A stretch of DNA of 64,000 nt from CALBPI01 sp038531945 (GTDB lineage: Bacteria; Pseudomonadota; Gammaproteobacteria; Steroidobacterales; Woeseiaceae). The stretch covers positions 186,001 to 250,000 of the forward strand of contig JBCBBH010000002.1 in NCBI GenBank assembly GCA_038531945.1, in the 5' to 3' direction. The number at the start of each line of letters is the position of its first letter. Positions within the stretch are counted from its first letter, which is position 1. Position numbers and translations under genes: made by a program. Below are positions 43,073-52,060 of this stretch, one piece after another. A model generated the notes under the pieces. It did no database searches. It was not told the DNA's origin and saw only the letters and a list, made by a program, of their open reading frames with translations.

Positions 43073-46000
43073 CATCGGATCGGTTCCAACAGCTTCAACG
43101 TCTGCTTGAGGCGCGAATCGTATTCCTTGATGGCGCGATGGGCACCATGATCCAGGGGTTCGGGCTAACCGAATCGGACTATCGCGGTGAGCGATTCAAG
43201 GACTGGTCGAGTGACCTCAAGGGTAACAACGATCTGTTGACGTTGACCCGGCCGGAAATTGTGAGCGATATCCATCGCCAGTTTCTCGAGGCCGGCGCAG
43301 ACGTTATCGAAACCAACACGTTTAACGCTAACGCACCTTCGCAGGGTGACTACGGCATGGAAGCGCTGGTGTATGAGCTGAACCGCAATGCGGCGCAGTT
43401 GGCGCGACAAGCCGCTGACGATGTCGCGCGCGAATCCGGTCAACCTCGGTTCGTCGCTGGCGTGCTCGGACCGACGAACCGCACGGCATCATTGTCCCCG
43501 GATGTGAATGACCCTGGTTTTCGCAACATCACTTTCGATGCGCTGGTGGCAACGTACAAGGAAGCGGCGACTGCACTTTTGGAAGGCGGCGCTGATTTTT
43601 TGATGGTCGAGACCATCTTCGACACGCTTAACGCCAAGGCGGCGGTGTTCGCCATCAACGCGGTGGGACAGGAGCGCGGTGCTTCGATTCCGGTGATGAT
43701 TTCCGGGACGATCACGGACGCGTCTGGTCGAACCCTTTCAGGGCAGACAACAGAAGCGTTCTGGAACTCATTGCGTCATGCGCGACCGTTCATGTTTGGG
43801 CTGAACTGTGCGTTGGGCGCGGAGGATATGCGCCCTTACGTCGCTGAGCTATCAAGAATCGCCGATACCGGTGTTAGCGCGCATCCCAACGCCGGACTTC
43901 CGAATGAGTTTGGTGCGTATGATGAGACGCCAGAGACGATGGCGAACACGGTTGCGGAGTTTGCACGCAGCGGTTTTCTGAACATGATCGGCGGGTGTTG
44001 CGGCACCACACCGGAACACATAGCTGCGATTCGTCAGGCGTGCGAGCCGCTACGGACGCGCGAAATCCCCGAACCACCGGTCGAGTGTCGACTCGCGGGT
44101 CTGGAGCCTCTCAACATTGGTGCAGACAGCTTGTTCGTCAACGTGGGAGAACGCACCAACGTCACGGGCTCCGCTCGGTTCCGAAAGTTGATCGAAGCGG
44201 ATGACTACGCCACCGCAGTGAGCGTTGCGCTGCAACAGGTAGAAAGCGGCGCTCAGATCATCGACGTCAATATGGACGAGGGCATGCTCGACTCCGAGGC
44301 GGCGATGGTCACTTTCCTGAATCTGATCGCGGCCGAGCCCGATATCGCTCGTGTGCCGATCATGATCGACTCATCGAAATTTTCCGTAATCGAGGCTGGC
44401 CTGAAATGCGTGCAGGGCAAAGCCATCGTCAACTCGATCAGTTTGAAAGAGGGCGAAGAGGAGTTTATCCGGCAGGCGCGTCTTGTTCAGGCGTATGGCG
44501 CTGCGGTTATCGTGATGGCGTTTGACGAACAAGGGCAGGCCGACACGCGCCAGCGTAAGTTTGAAATTTGCCAGCGCGCGTGCCGCATCCTCGTGGACGA
44601 GATCGGATTCGGCCCTGAGGACATTATCTTCGATCCAAATATTTTCGCGGTGGCAACCGGCATCGAGGAACACGCTGAATACGGCATATCGTTCATCGAA
44701 GCGACTCGGGATATTCGCGAGAATCTTCCGCACGCTATGGTCAGCGGCGGTGTGTCCAACGTGTCATTCTCGTTCCGCGGGAACAACCTCGTACGCGAAG
44801 CGATTCACTCTGTGTTTTTGTATCACGCGATTCGTGCCGGCATGAACATGGGTATCGTCAACGCTGGTCAACTCGCGATCTACGAAGATCTCCCGGATGA
44901 GTTGCGCGCGGCGGTCGAGGCAGTCGTTTTGAACACGGACCCCGACGCAACTGAGAACCTGCTGGAAATCGCTGATCGGTTTCGTTCACAAGGCATGCGT
45001 TCCAGTGCGACGACCAATCTGGAATGGCGCGACCTGCCGATTGAGAAACGTCTCGAGCATGCCTTGGTGAAAGGCATTGACGAGTTCATCGTCGATGACA
45101 CGGAACTCGCGCGTCAGGCTGCGACGAAACCGCTGGACGTGATCGAGGGTCCTTTAATGGACGGCATGAACGTTGTCGGCGATCTGTTCGGTGAAGGAAA
45201 GATGTTCCTGCCGCAGGTCGTCAAATCCGCCCGTGTGATGAAGAAGGCGGTCGCGCACCTGGTGCCGTTCATCGAGGAGGAGAACGACGGCGTTCGCAAG
45301 AGCAATGGCAAGATTGTACTGGCGACCGTGAAAGGCGATGTACATGACATCGGCAAGAATATTGTTGGGGTCGTGCTCCAATGCAACAACTTCGAGGTCG
45401 TCGACCTCGGCGTTATGGTGCCGTGTCAGGACATTCTGGATGCGGCGCAACGCGAGCAGGCAGACATCATCGGTTTGTCCGGACTCATTACGCCGTCGCT
45501 CGACGAAATGGTCCATGTAGCGAGTGAAATGCAACGGCTCGGTTACGAGCAGCCATTGTTGATCGGCGGTGCAACGACGTCGCCAGCGCATACCTCGGTA
45601 AAAATCGATCCGTGCTACAACGGTGGCGTGATCTATGTGAAAGACGCATCGCGAGCGGTGGGTGTGGCGCAGCAGTTGGTCGGAACAGAGAGTGGGGTGT
45701 TCGTCGAAAACGCCAAATCCGATTGCGCGCGCCGACGTGCTAGTCATCAGGGGCCGAAACGTCGGCAACCAGCACTGAGCATCAGTGCGGCGCGCGCGGC
45801 GCGTCGGGCTCTCGATTGGTCCAGCTACCAACCACCGCGGCCCAACCAGCTTGGTTTGCAGACCATCACCGACATCAGCGCGGCAGATCTTGTGCCCTAC
45901 ATCGATTGGATGCCGTTCTTTAACGCGTGGGAGTTTCACGGCAAGTATCCGGCGATTCTCGAAGACGCCGTTGTGGGCGAGGCCGCATCTGCGTTGTTCG

Positions 46001-46779
46001 CCGACGCGCAGAAAATGCTCGATAAGATTCTCGACGAGGACTGGATCACGATCCGCGCCAGCGTAGGATTTTTTCCGGCGAATACTGCCGGCGACGATAT
46101 TCTCGTGTATCGCGATGATTCGAGGTCTGAGGTTCAAGCCACAATCCATTGTCTGCGCCAGCAACGTCGCCGTCGCGATGACCTGCCGCAAGAGTGTCTG
46201 TCCGATTTTGTTGCTCCGGAGCAATCCGGACTTCAGGATTTCGTTGGCGGTTTCGTTGTGACGGCAGGCGACGGCGTGGAAACGCGGGCCGCAGCGTTTG
46301 AAGCTGAAAACGATGACTACTCGGCGATCCTGCTGAAAGCGCTCGCCGATCGATTTGCTGAGGCGGGTGCTGAGTACCTGCACGAGCGAGTGCGGCGTGA
46401 GTGGTGGGGCTATGCAGCAGATGAGTCTTTCGATAATGATGCGCTAATCAACGAGGCGTATCTGGGTATTCGACCGGCGCCTGGATATCCGGCTTGTCCT
46501 GACCACACGATCAAGGCGACTCTGTTCGATCTTCTCGAGGGGGAAAAGCGCACAGGCGTGTCGCTCACAGAGAGTTTCGCAATGGCCCCCGCGGCTTCGG
46601 TCAGCGGGTGGTATCTGTCGCATCCGGAGTCGCGCTATTTCGCACTCGGTCAGATCGGACTGGATCAGGTTGAGGACTACGCCAAACGGCGTTCAATGTC
46701 AGTGGAAACTGTCGAACGTTGGCTTGCCCCAGTACTTGGCTATGAACCGCAGGAGCCTGATCAGAAAGACGCCGCCTAG
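43069..46779 (+). CDS. metH: Cobalamin-dependent methionine synthase
   Basis: A full-length 1236-residue MetH. Order: homocysteine domain (about 1-330, with zinc ligands in GGCCGTTPEHI), pterin domain (355-620, FVNVGERTNVTGSARF), cobalamin cap (650-740), B12 domain with VKGDVHDIGKNIVGVVLQCNNFEVVDLG (about 760-880), and activation domain (890-1230, PGYPACPDHTIK). The linker before the activation domain is richer in arginine than usual (CARRRASHQGPKRRQPALS). Starts inside the metF stop. It converges on the GST gene with a four-base overlap. Confidence 0.97.
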   Translation: MTSDRFQQLQRLLEARIVFLDGAMGTMIQGFGLTESDYRGERFKDWSSDLKGNNDLLTLTRPEIVSDIHRQFLEAGADVIETNTFNANAPSQGDYGMEALVYELNRNAAQLARQAADDVARESGQPRFVAGVLGPTNRTASLSPDVNDPGFRNITFDALVATYKEAATALLEGGADFLMVETIFDTLNAKAAVFAINAVGQERGASIPVMISGTITDASGRTLSGQTTEAFWNSLRHARPFMFGLNCALGAEDMRPYVAELSRIADTGVSAHPNAGLPNEFGAYDETPETMANTVAEFARSGFLNMIGGCCGTTPEHIAAIRQACEPLRTREIPEPPVECRLAGLEPLNIGADSLFVNVGERTNVTGSARFRKLIEADDYATAVSVALQQVESGAQIIDVNMDEGMLDSEAAMVTFLNLIAAEPDIARVPIMIDSSKFSVIEAGLKCVQGKAIVNSISLKEGEEEFIRQARLVQAYGAAVIVMAFDEQGQADTRQRKFEICQRACRILVDEIGFGPEDIIFDPNIFAVATGIEEHAEYGISFIEATRDIRENLPHAMVSGGVSNVSFSFRGNNLVREAIHSVFLYHAIRAGMNMGIVNAGQLAIYEDLPDELRAAVEAVVLNTDPDATENLLEIADRFRSQGMRSSATTNLEWRDLPIEKRLEHALVKGIDEFIVDDTELARQAATKPLDVIEGPLMDGMNVVGDLFGEGKMFLPQVVKSARVMKKAVAHLVPFIEEENDGVRKSNGKIVLATVKGDVHDIGKNIVGVVLQCNNFEVVDLGVMVPCQDILDAAQREQADIIGLSGLITPSLDEMVHVASEMQRLGYEQPLLIGGATTSPAHTSVKIDPCYNGGVIYVKDASRAVGVAQQLVGTESGVFVENAKSDCARRRASHQGPKRRQPALSISAARAARRALDWSSYQPPRPNQLGLQTITDISAADLVPYIDWMPFFNAWEFHGKYPAILEDAVVGEAASALFADAQKMLDKILDEDWITIRASVGFFPANTAGDDILVYRDDSRSEVQATIHCLRQQRRRRDDLPQECLSDFVAPEQSGLQDFVGGFVVTAGDGVETRAAAFEAENDDYSAILLKALADRFAEAGAEYLHERVRREWWGYAADESFDNDALINEAYLGIRPAPGYPACPDHTIKATLFDLLEGEKRTGVSLTESFAMAPAASVSGWYLSHPESRYFALGQIGLDQVEDYAKRRSMSVETVERWLAPVLGYEPQEPDQKDAA

Positions 46780-47393
46780 CGGCGCTTCATCGTATCGGGG
46801 AGCGTGTCACGCGCGAACGAATTTGCTGTCAGCGCCGCAACGTTGTCTGGAAGTTCGAGTTTGAAACCGGCGGCCCAGCTTGCAAGCTGGGCGAGCAGGA
46901 TATCGGCGATCGTGAAGCGCCCGCAGCAGGCATAGTCGGTGCCGACGTGGTGTGTTAGATTTCGAAAACCCTTTTGCGCCATCTTGACTGCGAACTCGGT
47001 GGTCCCTTCGGGCCAGGCGTACATCGCGGACAATGTCGACGCCTGCGTGGCGGTCCACAGATAGCCTTCGACCTCTGTCAAAAGGTAGTGCATCAGAACG
47101 CCATATTCGTGGGACTCTGCGTCCGTCTCCGGCAGCAGCCGCGCTTGTGGTTTAAGTCTTGCGAGGTATTCGCAGGTCGGCACCGATTCCGTCAAGACGC
47201 GATCGCCGTGCGTCACGGTAGGGATCTTCGCTGCGGGATTGATCGACTTCAGCTTTGCATACTCTGGTGTATCAGGTCGCGGTTTAAGGCGCACGACTTC
47301 GTGCTCGAGCCCCGTCTCGTTGAGTGTCCAGATGCAGCGTTCTGCGCGTGAGGCGTGGGACCATGCATAGACCGTGATGGCTTCCTGATTCAT
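46776..47393 (-). CDS. Glutathione S-transferase family protein
   Basis: A 205-residue protein with an N-terminal thioredoxin-like GST domain (ITVYAWSHASRAERCIWTLNETGLEHE; KSINPAAKIPTVTHGDRVLTESVPTCEYLA) and an all-helical C-terminal domain with FTIADILLAQLASW. The S/C near the start suggests a beta- or theta-like class, but the exact class and substrate cannot be assigned. It lies 18 bases after the moeB-type gene on the same strand. Confidence 0.88.
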   Translation of the reverse strand: MNQEAITVYAWSHASRAERCIWTLNETGLEHEVVRLKPRPDTPEYAKLKSINPAAKIPTVTHGDRVLTESVPTCEYLARLKPQARLLPETDAESHEYGVLMHYLLTEVEGYLWTATQASTLSAMYAWPEGTTEFAVKMAQKGFRNLTHHVGTDYACCGRFTIADILLAQLASWAAGFKLELPDNVAALTANSFARDTLPDTMKRR

Positions 47394-47411
47394 ATCACAA
47401 ACTCCGAAGTT

Positions 47412-48149
47412 TCAATCCTGCGACAAAGCACACACCGGGCAGTTCGTGCGCTTATTGAGTGCGAGTTGGGCGATCCTGCCCGCGCGCGCATCCCAAACCG
47501 TCATCAAGGGCGTGCGTGGCTGACCGACGATTGTGGCAATGATCTCGGTCGCCATGATCTGCCCGATGGTTCCCGGAACACTGGCGAGAACACCGGCCCC
47601 CTGACAGTCGTCCAGCGACTCATCATCGGGTGAATAGACACATGCATAGCAAGGATCGCTGTCGTAATTCGGTCCAAACGTCGCGACCTGGCCCTCCCAG
47701 CGTATCGCGCTTCCCGAGACAAGCGGCAATGAACGCGAGACTGCAACTCGATTGATCGAAAATCGCGTCGCGAAATTGTCTGATGCATCCGCTATGCAGT
47801 CGATCCCATCGAGATGGTTTTCAAGGGTTGGTTCATCGATGCGAGCGTCTATCGTTCCGATGCCACAATCCGGGTAGCGTTCGCGCAAGACTCGCGCCGC
47901 AACTTCGACTTTGGGCTTGCCGATGTCGTCCGCTGAAAACAGTGTCTGACGTGCGAGGTTGGTGTTGTCGACGTGATCGAAGTCGGCGAGTGTCAAGCGA
48001 CCGACCCCGGCTGCACTCAATGCGAGCGCAACATGACCACCGATACCGCCGACCCCGACAAGCAACACTTGCGCCTGCCGAAGTGCTTCTATGCCGGGTG
48101 GTCCAAACCCGTCCAGGCTGATGTGCCGCGCAAAACGATCGCTAGTCAG
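47412..48149 (-). CDS. moeB: MoeB/ThiF/HesA family adenylyltransferase
   Basis: A 245-residue E1-like protein if read from a CTG at 48149. The nucleotide-binding loop is VLLVGVGGIGGHVALALSAAGVG; the zinc site uses C-x2-C (CYACVYS) and a C-terminal C-x2-C (CPVCALS); DASDNFATRFSIN is conserved. Such enzymes adenylate the C-terminus of MoaD or ThiS. The first ATG-like codon (GTG 48068) would cut off the conserved N-terminal helix; the open frame continues to a CTG nine bases behind GAAGG and supplies RFARHISLDGFG, as in MoeB/ThiF. Overlaps ppiB by eight bases. MoeB versus ThiF cannot be settled. Confidence 0.87.
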   Translation of the reverse strand: MTSDRFARHISLDGFGPPGIEALRQAQVLLVGVGGIGGHVALALSAAGVGRLTLADFDHVDNTNLARQTLFSADDIGKPKVEVAARVLRERYPDCGIGTIDARIDEPTLENHLDGIDCIADASDNFATRFSINRVAVSRSLPLVSGSAIRWEGQVATFGPNYDSDPCYACVYSPDDESLDDCQGAGVLASVPGTIGQIMATEIIATIVGQPRTPLMTVWDARAGRIAQLALNKRTNCPVCALSQD

Positions 48150-48627
48150 TTTTGCTGACCTTCAGAATCGTCACAGGCTCAACTGGCACATCGCCGTGAG
48201 GCCCCTGGTTGCCGGTTTCTACCGCCGCGATTGCGTCCACAACGTCCATGCCATCTGTGACTTCGCCAAACACGGCGTAGCCGAAATCACGGCCGCCGTG
48301 GTTCAGGAAGTCGTTGTCCCGCAGGTTGATGAAGAACTGTGCGGTCGCGCTGTCGACGACATTAGTGCGTGCCATCGCGACTGTGCCACGGCTGTTGCCG
48401 AGGCCATTGTCGGCTTCGTTCTTGATCGGCTCGCGCGTAGCCTTGCTCTGCAGCGTCGCATCCATGCCGCCGCCCTGGATCATGAAATTGGGAATTACGC
48501 GGTGAAACACTAGACCGTCATAGAAGCCTTCGTCGACGTACTGCAAAAAGTTCGCCACGGAAATCGGTGCTTTCTCGCTGTCCAGCGACAAGGTGATGTC
48601 GCCCATATTCGTCTCAATCTTGACCAT
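48142..48627 (-). CDS. ppiB: Cyclophilin-type peptidyl-prolyl cis-trans isomerase
   Basis: A 161-residue cytoplasmic cyclophilin with no signal peptide. The core motifs are FYDGLVFHRVIPNFMIQGGGMD and RGTVAMARTNVVDSATAQFFINLRDNDFLN (catalytic Arg in FHRV). Catalyses proline isomerisation during folding. It starts seven bases after prmC ends and runs into the moeB-type gene. Confidence 0.95.
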   Translation of the reverse strand: MVKIETNMGDITLSLDSEKAPISVANFLQYVDEGFYDGLVFHRVIPNFMIQGGGMDATLQSKATREPIKNEADNGLGNSRGTVAMARTNVVDSATAQFFINLRDNDFLNHGGRDFGYAVFGEVTDGMDVVDAIAAVETGNQGPHGDVPVEPVTILKVSKTD

Positions 48628-48634
48628 TGAATTC

Positions 48635-49498
48635 TCAAGCCTCTGGGAGTGCGGGTCGTTTGCCCAGGCTGACTCGATCCCGTCCTGCGATGTCTGGCAC
48701 CGTGTCGAGATCCGTCAGCCCCGAGTCGTAAAGAATACCGGACACGCCAGCTGCCTGCATGTTGCCGTGTTCAATCATTAGCCAACCGCCCGCTTTGAGG
48801 CGTGCTACAGCGGCTGGAACCAGGCGGCGAATCTGCTCGAGGCCATCCGGTCCGCCCGCCAGAGCGATTTCAGGTTCATGTCGAAGGTTGCTCGGCAACG
48901 CGCCGTCATCGGTCTCGACATACGGCGGGTTGCTCACGATTACATCGTACTGCCCCGACGGCAGACCCTCGGCCCAATCGCCTTCAAAGAACGTCACGTT
49001 GTCGATTTCCGTGGATTGTGCGTTCAGTCGTGCGACCTCGAGCGCGGCACGACTTTTGTCGACTGCGTGGACTTCGGAGTTCGGGCGTTCAAGTCCGAGC
49101 GCGAGGGCAACGGCACCGGTCCCAGTGCCAAGATCGGCGATTGTGGCGCCGGTGTGATCACCGGGCAATCGCGACAGCGCGGCATGCACCAGAATTTCGG
49201 TGTCCGCACGAGGCACCAGTGTATCCGTCGTCACGATGAGCTCCATCGTCCAAAACGGCTGTGTGCCGATCAAATGCGCGAGCGGCACATCATCGCGGAG
49301 CGCCGCGATCCCGCTATTCAAGGTGGATGTAATTTCCTGGCTGAGCGGCAGGTCTGATCTGGAAATCAGCGCGGCGCGATTGATGCGCAGCGTATGTTGA
49401 ATTAGCCAATCGATGTCTGCGTGGTGCCGATGGTCACATCGTTGGCGTGCCTCGGCTCGCCAGGCTTGCAAAGTCGTGGGCTCGATACAATCGCTCAT
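48635..49498 (-). CDS. prmC: Peptide chain release factor N5-glutamine methyltransferase
   Basis: A 287-residue methyltransferase for the GGQ glutamine of RF1/RF2. It has the helical N-domain, then VPRADTEILVHAAL, the SAM site IADLGTGTGAVALALGLE, and the substrate motif IVSNPPYVE. The start at 49498 (MSDCIEPTTL) is preferred; 49552 is open but overlaps the divergent cbs region more. In many gammaproteobacteria prmC directly follows prfA; here they are about 3.5 kb apart. Confidence 0.95.
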   Translation of the reverse strand: MSDCIEPTTLQAWRAEARQRCDHRHHADIDWLIQHTLRINRAALISRSDLPLSQEITSTLNSGIAALRDDVPLAHLIGTQPFWTMELIVTTDTLVPRADTEILVHAALSRLPGDHTGATIADLGTGTGAVALALGLERPNSEVHAVDKSRAALEVARLNAQSTEIDNVTFFEGDWAEGLPSGQYDVIVSNPPYVETDDGALPSNLRHEPEIALAGGPDGLEQIRRLVPAAVARLKAGGWLMIEHGNMQAAGVSGILYDSGLTDLDTVPDIAGRDRVSLGKRPALPEA

Positions 49499-49536
49499 GG
49501 TTGGTTTACACTGGCGCCGCGCGAACGGAGACGTTG

Positions 49537-50901
49537 ATGAAAGTCTACACAAGTGTGCTCGACATGGTCGGCAATACGCCGATGTTAGAGCTCTCGCAAT
49601 TCGACACCGGGCCTTGCCGTTTGTTTCTGAAGCTGGAGCTTCAGAACCCGGGCGGTTCGATCAAGGATCGGATTGGCGTGTCGATGATCGAACAGGCTGA
49701 GAAACGCGGCGAGATCAGACCGGGGGATACGCTGGTCGAAGCCACGGCCGGTAACACCGGTTTGGGTCTGGCCTTGGCAGCGGCACGTAAGGGGTATCAC
49801 CTCGTTCTGGTTCTGCCTGACAAGATGAGTCAGGAGAAGATTTTTAATCTGCGAGCGATGGGCGCGGAAGTCGTTCTGACTCGGTCTGATGTTGGTCGGG
49901 GGCACCCCGAGTATTACCAGGACCTCGGGCGGGCGATCGCGACCGAGCGCAACGCCTACTTCATCAACCAGTTCAATAATCCGGACAACCCGCTCGCGCA
50001 CGAGACGACAACGGCGCCGGAAATCCTCGAACAAATGAACGGCAACGTTGATGCCGTCGTGGTGGGCGTTGGTTCGAGCGGTACCGTCAGTGGCATGAGC
50101 CGTTATTTTCGTGAACATGCGCCAGATCTCAAAATCGTCCTGGCGGACCCTGTGGGTTCGATCCTGGCGGATTACATCAATCACGGATCGATGGGGGAGA
50201 GCGGCGGTTGGCTGGTGGAAGGAATTGGCGAGGACTTCATCCCGGATATCGCGGACTTTTCCATGGTGCACAAAGCGTACTCCGTCAGCGATGCTGAGTC
50301 GTTCGACGCGGCGCGTGCCTTGCTTCGAAAAGAGGGACTGCTGGCGGGATCATCATCCGGCACTTTGCTGACTGCGGCCATCAAGTATTGCCAGGAACAA
50401 ACCGAACCGCAGAATGTCGTGGCGTTCGCCTGCGATACCGGCAACAAATACCTGTCGAAGCTGTACAACGATTTTTGGATGGAGGACCAGGGGTTTATCG
50501 ATCGGCCAACGTTCGGTGATCTCAGGGATTTGATCGGTCGTCTGCACGGCGAACGCGCGACGATCACGGTTGGTCCGACCGATGTTCTGACGACGGCGCA
50601 TAATCGGTTGCGCAATGCGGGTGTGTCTCAGCTGCCGGTGATGGATGACGGCAAACTGGTCGGTGTACTCACTGAAGATGACATTATTCGTCGTGCGTAC
50701 GGTCAGCCGGAGCGCCTGCATGATGAGGTGCGCACCGCCATGCAGGAGCATTTTGTGCAACTGGATCCGACGGCATCGGTGACCAATCTCGTGGCGCTGC
50801 TGCAGGTGCAACCGTTCGCCGCGGTGACTGAGGGCGGCGATTTTTTTGGATTGATTACGCGTTCAGATGTTTTGAATCATCTGCGCAAACAAATGGGATA
50901 G
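49537..50901 (+). CDS. cbs: Cystathionine beta-synthase with CBS domain pair
   Basis: A 454-residue protein. Residues 1-320 are a fold-type II PLP enzyme: the PLP lysine is K43 in QNPGGSIKDRIG, followed by EATAGNTGLGLALAAARKGY and GVGSSGTVSGMSRYF. About 340-454 form a CBS (Bateman) pair (ISQLPVMDDGKLVGVLTEDDI; FFGLITRSDVLNHL). It condenses serine and homocysteine to cystathionine. The divergent start leaves 38 bases to prmC. It is four bases upstream of mccB. Confidence 0.94.
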   Translation: MKVYTSVLDMVGNTPMLELSQFDTGPCRLFLKLELQNPGGSIKDRIGVSMIEQAEKRGEIRPGDTLVEATAGNTGLGLALAAARKGYHLVLVLPDKMSQEKIFNLRAMGAEVVLTRSDVGRGHPEYYQDLGRAIATERNAYFINQFNNPDNPLAHETTTAPEILEQMNGNVDAVVVGVGSSGTVSGMSRYFREHAPDLKIVLADPVGSILADYINHGSMGESGGWLVEGIGEDFIPDIADFSMVHKAYSVSDAESFDAARALLRKEGLLAGSSSGTLLTAAIKYCQEQTEPQNVVAFACDTGNKYLSKLYNDFWMEDQGFIDRPTFGDLRDLIGRLHGERATITVGPTDVLTTAHNRLRNAGVSQLPVMDDGKLVGVLTEDDIIRRAYGQPERLHDEVRTAMQEHFVQLDPTASVTNLVALLQVQPFAAVTEGGDFFGLITRSDVLNHLRKQMG

Positions 50902-50905
50902 GCGC

Positions 50906-52060
50906 ATGAGTGAAAAGAAACAGGGTTTTGGCACAAGAGTCATTCATGCGGGCCAGACACCTGACCCGTCAACCGGCGCGATCATGCCGCCGATTTACGC
51001 CACGTCGACGTATGTTCAGAGCAGCCCTGGCGTGCACCAGGGATTTGAGTATTCGCGGTCGCACAATCCGACCCGGTTTGCGTTCGAGCGGTGTATCGCT
51101 GACCTCGAGTCGGGTACGCATGGATACGCGTTTTCGTCGGGCCTGGCGGCGATCGGTACCATTCTTGAGATTCTGGATGCAGGCGACCATGTGCTGGCAA
51201 TGGATGATCTGTACGGCGGTACCAACCGTTTGTTCAGCAAGGTTCGCGAGCGCTCGTCGGGTTTGAAGTTCAGCTATGTCGATTTCACGGATCTCGATGC
51301 GCTGAAATCCAGCATCACCGACAAGACCCGAATGTTGTGGATCGAGACGCCGAGCAACCCGCTACTCAAGCTCGTCGATATTGCCGCAGTTGCCGAAATC
51401 GCGCGCTCGGCGGGCGCGCTTTTGGTCGCCGACAATACCTTCGCGACACCGTGGGCTCAGCGTCCGCTTGAGTTGGGTGCGGATATTGTGATGCATTCCG
51501 TCACCAAATTCCTGAACGGGCACTCCGACATGGTGGGCGGCGTTGCGGTCACCAAGGACCCGGACCTCGCCGAACAATTGACCTTTCTGCAGAACTCGAT
51601 TGGCAGTGTGCTGGGTCCATTCGATAGTTTTCTGGCTTTGCGTGGATTGAAGACGCTGAGCATTCGCATGCGTCAGTCTGATGAGAATGCGATGGCCATC
51701 GCGAATTGGCTGGAGTCGCACCCGAAAGTCTCGCGAGTTTTGTATCCGGGCCTCGCGAGTCACCCTCAGCACGACCTGGCGAGTCGACAAATGCACGGCG
51801 GCGGCGGAATCGTCACATTCTTCATCAAGGGCGGCCTTGATGCGGCGCGCACGTTCCTCGAACGCTGCCACATCTTCGCACTGGCCGAGAGTTTGGGTGG
51901 TGTGGAGAGCCTGGTCGACCACCCGGCCATCATGACCCACGCGTCGGTACCTGCAGAACAACGCGCCGCAATCGGGCTGACGGACGATCTGGTTCGCTTA
52001 TCCGTCGGTATTGAAGAGTTAGACGATCAGATCGCCGACCTCGAGTACGCGCTCGGCTAG
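50906..52060 (+). CDS. mccB: Cystathionine gamma-lyase/gamma-synthase family PLP enzyme
   Basis: A 384-residue Cys/Met-metabolism PLP enzyme with the lysine K201 in MHSVTKFLNGHSDMVGG. FEYSRSHNPTRFAFERCIADLE and WIETPSNPLLKLVDIAA are family signatures. Paired with cbs, gamma-lyase activity (cystathionine to cysteine) is the more likely role, giving reverse transsulfuration, but gamma-synthase cannot be excluded by sequence alone. Ends four bases into the cysK-like gene on the other strand. Confidence 0.9.
   Translation: MSEKKQGFGTRVIHAGQTPDPSTGAIMPPIYATSTYVQSSPGVHQGFEYSRSHNPTRFAFERCIADLESGTHGYAFSSGLAAIGTILEILDAGDHVLAMDDLYGGTNRLFSKVRERSSGLKFSYVDFTDLDALKSSITDKTRMLWIETPSNPLLKLVDIAAVAEIARSAGALLVADNTFATPWAQRPLELGADIVMHSVTKFLNGHSDMVGGVAVTKDPDLAEQLTFLQNSIGSVLGPFDSFLALRGLKTLSIRMRQSDENAMAIANWLESHPKVSRVLYPGLASHPQHDLASRQMHGGGGIVTFFIKGGLDAARTFLERCHIFALAESLGGVESLVDHPAIMTHASVPAEQRAAIGLTDDLVRLSVGIEELDDQIADLEYALG

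Noticed and set aside
45154..46383. A 409-codon open frame antisense to metH
   Set aside because: It lies entirely opposite a well-supported MetH; long antisense frames are common in GC-rich coding DNA and this one shows no domain.
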